Part shown: piece after piece, positions 1-5,005 of the stretch
Layout: each line of letters starts with the position of its first letter
Position numbering within the stretch: the stretch's first letter is position 1
From: Lachnospiraceae bacterium
Lineage (GTDB): Bacteria; Bacillota_A; Clostridia; Lachnospirales; Lachnospiraceae
Direction: 5' to 3'
Length of the DNA: 6,626 bases
NCBI GenBank assembly: GCA_024684065.1
Contig: JAIKXO010000025.1
Span: 1-6,626, forward strand
Program-made: the position numbers and the translations under genes
Notes under the pieces: generated by a model
Database searches by the model: none
What the model saw: the letters and a program-made list of their open reading frames with translations, nothing else
Told to the model about the DNA's origin: nothing

Positions 1-118
1 CCTTCAGTATTTCCTCAGGTACCTGCACAGTCACGCAGAAATACTTTCCGTTTTTTCTGGTCCGGAACACATCCATGCTCGTCCATCGTGTTTTTGTTTC
101 GTTAGTTTGATCAATCAT
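1..118 (-). CDS. Unrecognised protein, N-terminal 39 codons only (runs off the window)
   Basis: The minus strand opens with ATG at 118 and stays open to the window edge. The protein starts MIDQTNETKTRWTSMDVF and continues with RTRKNGKYFCVTVQVPEEI. An AAGGAG ribosome binding site (plus-strand CTCCTT, 128-133) lies 9 nt before the ATG, the same spacing seen at other genes in this window, which supports the start. A preceding small frame stops 4 nt upstream (TAA at 123-125), so the two would be co-transcribed. The visible part is polar and basic, with alternating hydrophobic residues (YFCVTVQV) that look like a beta strand. I do not recognise the family, and the fragment is too short to assign a function. 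The start is well supported and the function is unknown. Confidence 0.7.
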   Translation of the reverse strand, partial: MIDQTNETKTRWTSMDVFRTRKNGKYFCVTVQVPEEILK

Positions 119-122
119 ATCG

Positions 123-305
123 TTAATCTCCTTGATAAAAAGCCTGGCCGATGCGGCCGTTAGTTGTTACGCGGATGACCGGTGTATATATACAGTATCC
201 ATATGGCTTTTTCTCATCCGGAGATAAGCATCTTACAACCAGCGTATTTATGCCGGTTTCAGCGATTGTCGAAATCGCGCCCTAAACTTTTTCCAAATTT
301 TTCAT
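123..305 (-). pseudogene. Interrupted small reading frame (in-frame TAG at codon 8)
   Basis: On the minus strand an ATG at 305, preceded at 10 nt by a weak AAAAGG site, reads MKNLEKV and then meets TAG (282-284). The same frame is then open for 51 more codons, ending with GRIGQAFYQGD and a TAA at 123-125. That stop is 4 nt before the next gene's ATG and overlaps its ribosome binding site, a typical operon junction. The open part (for example PYGYCIYTPVIRVTTNGRIG) reads like protein but contains no ATG, GTG or TTG start in frame after the TAG. It could be a nonsense-inactivated small gene, a 3' remnant of a gene cut by arrival of the AT-rich helicase gene upstream, or chance: an open run of this length is not very rare. 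Family not recognised. Confidence 0.4.
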
Positions 306-350
306 TCGATAATCGCCTTTTCAAACTCGTGTCACACCCTATGGCCTCGA

Positions 351-2498
351 TTACTTAAATACTACTTTTTTATTTCTTTTCCAATACTGTGCCAAATGCT
401 TTCTCATTCCCGGATCAACACAGAAAATATAGCACTTACGCATTCCCCGGGTAAGTAATACTCGATACTGACGTGTTATATATTTCATGTTACCGCTACA
501 TATCATTTTATTAGTTTTGTTATCATACTTTAGATCATCATTAATCACTACAAGCGTAGCTCCTGTTTCAAGTCCGTGGACCTGGTATATTCCACCAACA
601 TTGTGATTTTTAATATTATTTTCAAATTTCTCCCCGTTTTTTCCGCTCCATTTATTTAATCCCAATTCTGCAGCTATGTCCATCTCATTTGAACAAATCA
701 ATGGCGACTCTTTTTGAACCATTTTTTTAATCTCATTAACAAAATCATTAAGTCCATTTGGGCTCACATCGATTTGGCTTCCATTGTCTTTAACGCCTAT
801 TAGTTCCACGTCAAAATCCAGGTCTTCTAAATAAATATCTTCATCCATTTTGGTCATTTGAGGAAGGAGCGGTTTGGGAGAATTTGTTTGTGTTTGCATT
901 CCCAACACCTGCTCTATCCACGAAACATAGCCTTCATCCTGGTTACATCTGAACTGTGTCCATAAATAGTGATTATTAGGCGCTATCCCCCCAAGATATG
1001 ATTTTATTATTTGTAAACCATTTTCTTCCCCTAACTCTATAGCCTGTTCGACATCCATCAGAAACACCAAGTGTTTTCCTGCTTTAATAATTTTATTAAG
1101 TTTTTTCTGATCTCCGTCATATCTGTGTGCCTCATCAAAAATAATCACATCCAAATGATCTCTCGCTTTTACACTATCATAGAAATCTGAATACGGTTCT
1201 GAAAGTGGTTCGATCGCGTTTTTTGGTGCTGCACCCTTGTAGAGAAACTTGCATTTTTTTATTTGATTATTTTTACAATATGCTCGTAATAAAAAAGCAA
1301 TTAGAGTCTTCCCGCTTCCGGGCGGTCCGTAAATGACATCAACTCCTTCTTTATTAATATGCTTTTCGATTTTTTCCAGAACATCTTTCTGATCCCGTCT
1401 AAGTTTTTCCTTATAGTCATTGTACTTGTTTGGTTTCTTTATGATCTCTGCCATCTTGTTAATGTCGAAAATTTCATATCGCTTCTTTAGTTCTCTGATA
1501 ACATTTCTGGCATCATCTGTTGATTTAGAGGAGCAGTTGAATACTCCCCCAATGTATTTGGCAAATTCATCCGCCGAATCTTTAAGAAAAACGGGGACGC
1601 CATTATCAATGCCATATTCATACATAACTCTGAATCGATTAGTTAAGGCCGCGTTATTTTTCAATGCTGCATAGGCATATTGCTTCGTTCCAGCATTAGT
1701 ATCCTTAGAAAATCGTATGTCATGTTTACCGGTATTCTTTATAGTTCTTTCCTGGCTTCCCAGATCATGCATATATACACATGGAAATATCTGAATCGGG
1801 TCACTCACTTGTTCTGGGTTTGCCCCTATGGCTGTGATTATTTTATCGCGATAAGAACAAACCTGCGTCACAGCACTTTCTTCATTTGTTGTCCACATGA
1901 TTTTACCATTTACTTTTTGGATATCTATGTTCGACCATTGCTTTAATTCTACAATGGCAATTCGTTTTTTTTCTTTCCTTCCTGACAAACCATATCCCGC
2001 CAGAATCATGTCGACTCTGGTTCTTGAATCGTTTCCCGAATAGTCAATATAATACTCCAATCCAACCATGATTGACTCCGGCACATTCGGATTATTCAAA
2101 ACCTCATACATATATTGCGTGATCGATCTACACCACGACTTAATACTGCTAAAACTAACTCGTGCCTCTGTTTTGTTGTTTCCAATGTTACTGCTTACAT
2201 TGTTACTGCTTATCTTCCCCCATTCAGCAATATTTAAATTATGTATTAACCAACCCACCAATGTCGGAACGTATATAACCTTATTTTTTGTGCAGGGACC
2301 GGCAAGATCACTACAATGAAAGTTTTCACATCCGCAATTATTATTGGGGAATGGGGCTGTCATTAATCTGATTTTTTTCTCATCGCTTTGACTTAGTTTC
2401 TCAAGTACATATTCTTTATTTTTATCTTTCACAATCTTATAAGAAATCGTTCTGCAATCCTCAAGAAATTGTTTCTTTGTTCTTAAGTAAGGAAACAT
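351..2498 (-). CDS. PD-(D/E)XK nuclease-like / DUF2075 superfamily 1 helicase fusion, candidate defence protein
   Basis: This is a 715-aa protein if started at the ATG at 2498. The N-terminal third holds a PD-(D/E)XK-like core: D163 in RVDMIL, E184 and K186 in IVELKQW, then a Q212-x3-Y216 motif like that of RecB-type nucleases. The C-terminal half is a DUF2075 (Schlafen-like SF1 helicase) P-loop domain. It shows Walker A GPPGSGKT (391-398), Walker B IIFDEAHR (D455, E456), motif III MDVEQ (481-485), QFRCN around R517, motif V VHGLETG (640-646) and motif VI YRVLLTRG (678-685). All the key residues are present, so ATPase and nuclease activities are plausible. A Cys/His cluster (C55, C57, H61, C62, C69) near the N-terminus may bind zinc. 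The gene is clearly more AT-rich than its neighbours, which suggests transfer. Nuclease plus helicase in one chain recalls single-protein anti-phage systems such as staphylococcal Nhi; that is an architectural analogy, not shown homology. Start choice: AAAGGAG lies 9 nt before this ATG, whereas the longer frame's GTG at 2540 sits inside a palindrome. The stop is TAA at 351-353, with no terminator seen after it. Confidence 0.88.
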   Translation of the reverse strand: MFPYLRTKKQFLEDCRTISYKIVKDKNKEYVLEKLSQSDEKKIRLMTAPFPNNNCGCENFHCSDLAGPCTKNKVIYVPTLVGWLIHNLNIAEWGKISSNNVSSNIGNNKTEARVSFSSIKSWCRSITQYMYEVLNNPNVPESIMVGLEYYIDYSGNDSRTRVDMILAGYGLSGRKEKKRIAIVELKQWSNIDIQKVNGKIMWTTNEESAVTQVCSYRDKIITAIGANPEQVSDPIQIFPCVYMHDLGSQERTIKNTGKHDIRFSKDTNAGTKQYAYAALKNNAALTNRFRVMYEYGIDNGVPVFLKDSADEFAKYIGGVFNCSSKSTDDARNVIRELKKRYEIFDINKMAEIIKKPNKYNDYKEKLRRDQKDVLEKIEKHINKEGVDVIYGPPGSGKTLIAFLLRAYCKNNQIKKCKFLYKGAAPKNAIEPLSEPYSDFYDSVKARDHLDVIIFDEAHRYDGDQKKLNKIIKAGKHLVFLMDVEQAIELGEENGLQIIKSYLGGIAPNNHYLWTQFRCNQDEGYVSWIEQVLGMQTQTNSPKPLLPQMTKMDEDIYLEDLDFDVELIGVKDNGSQIDVSPNGLNDFVNEIKKMVQKESPLICSNEMDIAAELGLNKWSGKNGEKFENNIKNHNVGGIYQVHGLETGATLVVINDDLKYDNKTNKMICSGNMKYITRQYRVLLTRGMRKCYIFCVDPGMRKHLAQYWKRNKKVVFK

Positions 2499-2507
2499 GC
2501 GCAAAAT

Positions 2508-2515
2508 CTCCTTTT
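2508..2515 (-). promoter_or_regulatory. Ribosome binding site that decides the helicase start
   Basis: The minus strand reads AAAAGGAG and then 9 nt to the ATG at 2498. This is a far better match than the GAGG placed only 4 nt before the GTG at 2540. The spacing equals that of the genes starting at 118, 3066 and 4101. Confidence 0.8.
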
Positions 2516-2523
2516 GCTTTATT

Positions 2524-2547
2524 AGGAATTGTGTTTCCACAATTCCT
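2524..2547 (-). promoter_or_regulatory. Perfect 10-bp inverted repeat with GAAA loop (operator or 5'-UTR hairpin)
   Basis: On the minus strand AGGAATTGTG, a GAAA spacer, and CACAATTCCT form a perfect 10-bp inverted repeat. It lies between the putative promoter and the ribosome binding site of the nuclease-helicase gene. As DNA it could be an operator for a repressor; as RNA it would be a hairpin with a GNRA tetraloop near the 5' end of the transcript, where it could stabilise the mRNA or affect translation. It is not followed by a T tract on either strand, so it is not an intrinsic terminator. The structure is directly visible; its role is inferred. Confidence 0.6.
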
Positions 2548-2565
2548 CAACATCACTTCTGCTAT

Positions 2566-2574
2566 ATTTTAACA
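2566..2574 (-). promoter_or_regulatory. Possible extended -10 promoter for the nuclease-helicase gene
   Basis: The minus strand reads TGT-TAAAAT, matching the TGN extended -10 form with 5 of 6 bases of TATAAT. It overlaps the stop codon of the upstream 165-aa gene. No convincing -35 is present at 17 nt, which an extended -10 can tolerate. Transcription would start near 2559, just before the inverted repeat. Since no terminator separates the two genes, read-through from upstream is also possible. Confidence 0.4.
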
Positions 2575-3066
2575 TAAGATATCCGCCACGCGAATCCCCT
2601 TGGGATGCCCCTTGTGCGGCATGTCAAGATGCAGGGTGAAGCCGTAGATCCCATCCGTGAAGAGGAACGTGTGGGTTCCGTCTTTCTCCGGAATGGCCCG
2701 TACCTCAGCGGCACAAACATTCATCATCGGAAATGTGACATGCCCGATGACGTCCCGGGATACGAGCTGTTTCATCTCGGATAAGATCTTCTCCCGGGTG
2801 ATTTTCTTCGGCTGCCCTTCCTCCTGCACCGGCCATGTATCCTTCTCTTCTGCGCCTCTTAACGGCAGCTCCTTAAAATACAGGTTCAGGCTGTTCACAC
2901 ATAAAGACCTGCATCTGACAGATGCAAACAGTTCCGATACCGTTTCGTAAAGTGCGTATTCATACTGGTAAACCTTCGTGAGCGGATTCCGGTAGAACCG
3001 GTCTGCGCCTCTGCCGTTTCCATCAAGCCTGACCTCTTTGTAACCATTGTTAGTTTTCTTTGCCAT
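2569..3066 (-). CDS. Unrecognised 165-aa soluble protein downstream of an attenuator-like leader
   Basis: The ATG at 3066 is preceded at 9 nt by AAGGAG, and the stop is TAA at 2569-2571. The protein begins MAKKTNNGYKEVRLDG and has no signal peptide or membrane segment. The first half is rich in aromatic and charged residues (RFYRNPLTKVYQYEYALYETV); the middle is hydrophilic and probably helical (KKITREKILSEMKQLV); the end looks beta-rich (HTFLFTDGIYGFTLHLDM), finishing in RVADILC. I see no catalytic motif and do not recognise the family. Base composition is near that of the xylan operon and unlike the AT-rich gene that follows 28 to 70 nt downstream. Its long structured leader, with a promoter and a peptide-coding attenuator, implies conditional expression. 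Such leaders are common before accessory genes of clostridial mobile elements, so a cargo or element-maintenance role is possible but unproven. Confidence 0.75.
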   Translation of the reverse strand: MAKKTNNGYKEVRLDGNGRGADRFYRNPLTKVYQYEYALYETVSELFASVRCRSLCVNSLNLYFKELPLRGAEEKDTWPVQEEGQPKKITREKILSEMKQLVSRDVIGHVTFPMMNVCAAEVRAIPEKDGTHTFLFTDGIYGFTLHLDMPHKGHPKGIRVADILC

Positions 3067-3110
3067 AAGCGTTTTCTCCTTTATATATGTATGGTTTTTG
3101 GTACTACTCC

Positions 3111-3195
3111 TCTCCCGCCTATCCTTGGCACGCTCGCCGCCGGCATGACCGGCGCTTCATCGCGATACTTCCCCGGATGATCTCCCTGCGGGAGA
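3111..3195 (-). repeat. GC-rich structured leader with mutually exclusive pairings
   Basis: Between the leader peptide and the 165-aa gene, the transcript can form a local hairpin (TCTCCC and GGGAGA arms within 3181-3195) and another (CGCCGG and CCGGCG, 3138-3154, 5-nt loop). The arm at 3188-3195 can instead pair over 8 bp with 3111-3118 (plus strand GCGGGAGA with TCTCCCGC), which enclosing stem would break the first hairpin. None is followed by a T tract, so they are not terminators by themselves. The pairings are visible in the sequence; a switching role is inferred. Confidence 0.45.
3119..3160 (-). CDS. Possible second leader mini-ORF, 13 aa, arginine-rich
   Basis: ATG at 3160 to TAG at 3119-3121 encodes MKRRSCRRRACQG. 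A GGGGAAG stretch about 7 nt upstream is only a weak ribosome binding site. The ORF runs through the GC-rich hairpin at 3138-3154, which alone could explain the arginine codons. It is therefore a low-confidence call, listed because its position after the first leader peptide and before the 165-aa gene suits a second translated regulatory element. Confidence 0.25.
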   Translation of the reverse strand: MKRRSCRRRACQG

Positions 3196-3209
3196 GCGAT
3201 ATTCAATTT

Positions 3210-3275
3210 TCAAGGTACAAAAAAGAACCAATTTTTGGATCTGAAGCTTTGGGCATAAACGTCCCTTGCTTTCAT
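3210..3275 (-). CDS. Putative 21-aa leader peptide of a transcription attenuator
   Basis: The ATG at 3275 is followed by 21 codons and TGA at 3210-3212. The peptide begins MKARDVYAQSF and ends KNWFFFVP. A TTTGGAG sequence just upstream can act as ribosome binding site, although it is only 3 nt from the ATG. The ORF begins right after the 5' arm of a large hairpin and ends 7 nt past its T tract, so a translating ribosome would run through the 3' arm and oppose its folding. The WFFF codons are the 3' arm plus T tract read in frame, so their composition follows from the terminator and is not independent evidence. The layout resembles the orf12 leader before tet(M) in Tn916, where leader translation controls read-through. 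Confidence 0.5.
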   Translation of the reverse strand: MKARDVYAQSFRSKNWFFFVP

Positions 3276-3298
3276 AATCTCCAAATAATTGGTTCTTT
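3219..3298 (-). terminator. Attenuator-type intrinsic terminator in the 5' leader
   Basis: On the minus strand the 5' arm AAAGAACCAATTATTTGGA (3298-3280) pairs with the 3' arm TCCAAAAATTGGTTCTTT (3239-3222): 18 bp with one bulged A at 3286. The 3' arm runs into six T residues (3224-3219). The 40-nt loop contains a smaller hairpin made of AAGC/GCTT and GGG/CCC, and it carries the first part of the leader peptide ORF. The 5' arm also contains the start of that ORF's ribosome binding site (TTTGGA), so folding would hide it. It lies downstream of a promoter and about 150 nt before the 165-aa gene, so it would stop transcription before that gene unless relieved. Confidence 0.6.
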
Positions 3299-3301
3299 CT
3301 T

Positions 3302-3316
3302 TCAGCCTTTAGCTGA
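3302..3316 (-). repeat. Short hairpin at the start of the leader transcript
   Basis: TCAGC and GCTGA arms with a 5-nt loop form a small stem a few bases before the 5' arm of the attenuator hairpin. It could stack on or compete with folding of that arm. At 5 bp it could also be chance. Confidence 0.3.
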
Positions 3317-3326
3317 CTCCTATCTC

Positions 3327-3355
3327 ATTTTATATCGGAAGACAGGTCCAATCAA
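3327..3355 (-). promoter_or_regulatory. Sigma-A-type promoter for the attenuated leader and the 165-aa gene
   Basis: The minus strand reads TTGATT (3355-3350), a 17-nt spacer, and TAAAAT (3332-3327). That is 4 of 6 bases at -35 and 5 of 6 at -10 with ideal spacing. It lies just after the terminator of the upstream xylan operon and 50 nt before the leader ORF, so it would start a new transcription unit near 3320. The first few transcribed bases enter the TCAGC/GCTGA hairpin. Confidence 0.6.
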
Positions 3356-3378
3356 TAAACCTGTAGTTTAATTTTCAC

Positions 3379-3414
3379 AAAAAAACCCCGCAAACGCCGA
3401 TTGGCATCTGCGGG
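3379..3414 (-). terminator. Intrinsic terminator of the xylan operon
   Basis: The minus strand has CCCGCAGATGCC, a 4-nt loop, and GGCGTTTGCGGG, a 12-bp stem with two G-U pairs and no mismatch. After one G it is followed by seven T residues (3385-3379). It begins 18 nt after the stop of the membrane protein gene. Confidence 0.92.
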
Positions 3415-3432
3415 ACTGTTTACAATGTATGA

Positions 3433-4101
3433 TCAGATGATCCCCAGCGGGATCAGCACAATGAGCAGAATTGCCACCGCGCTCCAGATCGTGATCAGAA
3501 AACGGTTCCGTTTGGCCGGTTCCATATCCGGCACATAGTTGCTGGCTAAGAAGAACGGGATATAGGTCGTGATGAACACCGGAAGCACGCCCCACCATTT
3601 GTATACCCAGATGAATGAATGGTTGGAGGTTGCCGCAAGGAACGATTCAACCAAAGCGAATAGAAGCGCCATCTCTATGGCACCGACCAGCTTGCAGCTG
3701 ATCCCCTTCTTCCCGTCCTTTGCCAAGTATCGTTTGTTTCGATCCTCCGGCAGCATCTTAAAGGAAATGATCCCGGCAAGCATGAACATCATGGAAAGCT
3801 CCCAGCATACGCCGATGAGCAGGATGAACGTCGTGGATTCATTGGAAACCGACCACAGCGGATACTTGAAAAAGTAGCCGATCACGGCATTGCAGATCTC
3901 ATACAGCCAGTGTACGCCGTAGAGTGCAAGTCCCGCAAAAACCACATCATAATTCTTCTTGTGCAGCTCACTCCAATATACATAGAAGACAACCGCCAGA
4001 ATAAAAATGAACGTCCAGTTGAAGTTGTCCGTTGAGCGGACCTGAATGCTCTCTACGAGGCTCTTTGACAGATCCGAGCCGTCACCCCAGAATTTAAACA
4101 T
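3433..4101 (-). CDS. Six-helix integral membrane protein of unknown function
   Basis: This 222-aa protein begins MFKFWGDGSDLSKSL. Hydrophobic segments lie at about 28-45, 52-78, 90-114, 136-157, 164-188 and 201-221, giving six probable membrane helices. Basic loops occur at KKN (48-50), EDRNKRYLAKDGKKG (119-133) and EPAKRNR (194-200). Several acidic residues fall within or beside helices (E68 in LYEICN, E101 in CWELSM, E143 in AIEMAL, E152 in LVESFL), which is unusual for a passive protein and may point to a transport or catalytic site. I do not recognise the family. The gene is last in the operon, 30 nt after the AraC gene and followed by a strong terminator, so uptake, export or sensing of sugars is the natural guess. 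The frame can be extended to a TTG at 4122, but that adds only the residues encoded by the ribosome binding site. Confidence 0.8.
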   Translation of the reverse strand: MFKFWGDGSDLSKSLVESIQVRSTDNFNWTFIFILAVVFYVYWSELHKKNYDVVFAGLALYGVHWLYEICNAVIGYFFKYPLWSVSNESTTFILLIGVCWELSMMFMLAGIISFKMLPEDRNKRYLAKDGKKGISCKLVGAIEMALLFALVESFLAATSNHSFIWVYKWWGVLPVFITTYIPFFLASNYVPDMEPAKRNRFLITIWSAVAILLIVLIPLGII

Positions 4102-4110
4102 GAAACACCT

Positions 4111-4116
4111 CTCCTT
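4111..4116 (-). promoter_or_regulatory. Ribosome binding site that decides the membrane protein start
   Basis: AAGGAG lies 9 nt before the ATG at 4101. It falls inside the longer frame that begins with TTG at 4122, which makes the internal ATG the likely start. Confidence 0.75.
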
Positions 4117-4131
4117 CCCCAAACCTGCTAT

Positions 4132-5001
4132 CTATGAATGATTCCCTACAAACAGCGCTCTGTATTCCCCGGGTGCCATTCCCTTCTCCTCACGGAATAC
4201 CCGGTTAAAGCTCGGAATACTCTGAAACCCTGAAAGCATGGCGATCTCGGTAAGACTTCTTCCCTCTTCCGTAAGCAGTTCGGAAGCCTTCTCAAGCCGG
4301 ACCGTGTTCAGCCATCTGCTGTAATTCATGCCGGTGACATTCTTAAAGATCCTGGAAAAATAATCCCTGCTGATCCCCGCCATCTCCGCCATAGCGCCCT
4401 GGGAAAGGTCATCGGCGGTAAGATTGTTCTTAATATAATCGGTCACCGTGATCATGCGTTTCATGACATCATCGGTATAGCCGTTTCGCGCCTCATCGTC
4501 CAGCTCCGGCGCCAGCTCTTTCCGGTAATCGAGCAGCGTCAGCATAAACTCCATTAAGAGCATGCAGCAGCGGATCTCCTTATCCTCTCTTTCCGAGAAA
4601 AAGATCTCCTTCATCTGCCCCGTGATCCCTTTCAGTTTCGCAGCCAGTTCCGGGTGCGCCTGCACGCAGATGATGTGCAGATTCCGGTATATATGCATGA
4701 TCCTGCGCAGGTCAAATAACGAATTGATGAACGCGTTCGAAAACTGAATGACCAGTGACTCCTCGCGATCCGCATCCACGATCGCATGCATTTCCATCGG
4801 CCACACAATCACAAAATCATCAGGAACCAGTTCGTACCGGTTCCTGCCAACGGAATAGATATTTGTCTTCCCGGGACCCACAAGCAGGATCTCCCCATAG
4901 GAGTGCCAGTGTGCCTGGTAACTTCTCTCCTTGTACCCCGTGCTCATATTGAAGGAGCTCACGCGGTCAAAATCATATATTTCATAAGTACTGTAGTCCA
5001 T
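4132..5001 (-). CDS. AraC-family transcriptional regulator with N-terminal cupin
   Basis: This 289-aa protein has the usual length and order for the family. An N-terminal cupin-like sensor contains HWHSYGEILLV (H31, H33, E37) and a later H72. After a helical linker, the C-terminal DNA-binding domain spans about 181-285. Its first helix-turn-helix is near AEMAGISRDYFSRIFK (205-220) and its second near LTEIAMLSGFQSIPSFNRVF (250-269), closed by the conserved KGMAPGEYR. The gene starts 4 nt after the stop of the oxidoreductase gene. Its ribosome binding site is weak (AGGA 10 nt upstream), which suggests translational coupling and low expression. Placed within the xylanase operon, it probably senses a xylose-derived ligand and controls this or a linked set of xylan genes. 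The ligand and target sites are inferred; the operon's promoter is outside the window. Confidence 0.93.
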   Translation of the reverse strand: MDYSTYEIYDFDRVSSFNMSTGYKERSYQAHWHSYGEILLVGPGKTNIYSVGRNRYELVPDDFVIVWPMEMHAIVDADREESLVIQFSNAFINSLFDLRRIMHIYRNLHIICVQAHPELAAKLKGITGQMKEIFFSEREDKEIRCCMLLMEFMLTLLDYRKELAPELDDEARNGYTDDVMKRMITVTDYIKNNLTADDLSQGAMAEMAGISRDYFSRIFKNVTGMNYSRWLNTVRLEKASELLTEEGRSLTEIAMLSGFQSIPSFNRVFREEKGMAPGEYRALFVGNHS

Positions 5002-5005
5002 ACTA

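Noticed and set aside
146..158. GGCCG/CGGCC hairpin followed on the minus strand by TTTTT, as a possible terminator
   Set aside because: The stem is only 5 bp with a 3-nt loop, the T run is separated by AGGC, and it lies between two closely linked frames.
183..194. Perfect 12-bp palindrome TGTATATATACA
   Set aside because: It is a simple alternating TA tract inside the interrupted small frame, with no partner repeat nearby, so chance is likely.
1420..2319. Three plus-strand open frames of 83-88 codons opposite the nuclease-helicase gene
   Set aside because: They are antisense to a gene with clear conserved motifs and their proteins show no family character.
2499..2540. N-terminal extension of the nuclease-helicase from a GTG at 2540
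   Set aside because: The GTG lies within a perfect inverted repeat and has a poorly spaced GAGG, whereas AAAGGAG precedes the ATG at 2498 by 9 nt.
3222..3298. Inverted repeat as the ends of a tiny transposable element
   Set aside because: There is no flanking target duplication, the arms adjoin a T tract, and a promoter lies correctly upstream, so an attenuator explains it better.
3087..3371. Plus-strand 94-codon open frame across the intergenic region
   Set aside because: It runs antisense through the promoter, terminator hairpin and leader ORF, lacks a good ribosome binding site, and its protein looks like random reading of structured DNA.
4102..4122. TTG start extending the membrane protein by 7 residues
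   Set aside because: The added residues are encoded by the AAGGAG ribosome binding site itself, so the ATG at 4101 is the better start.
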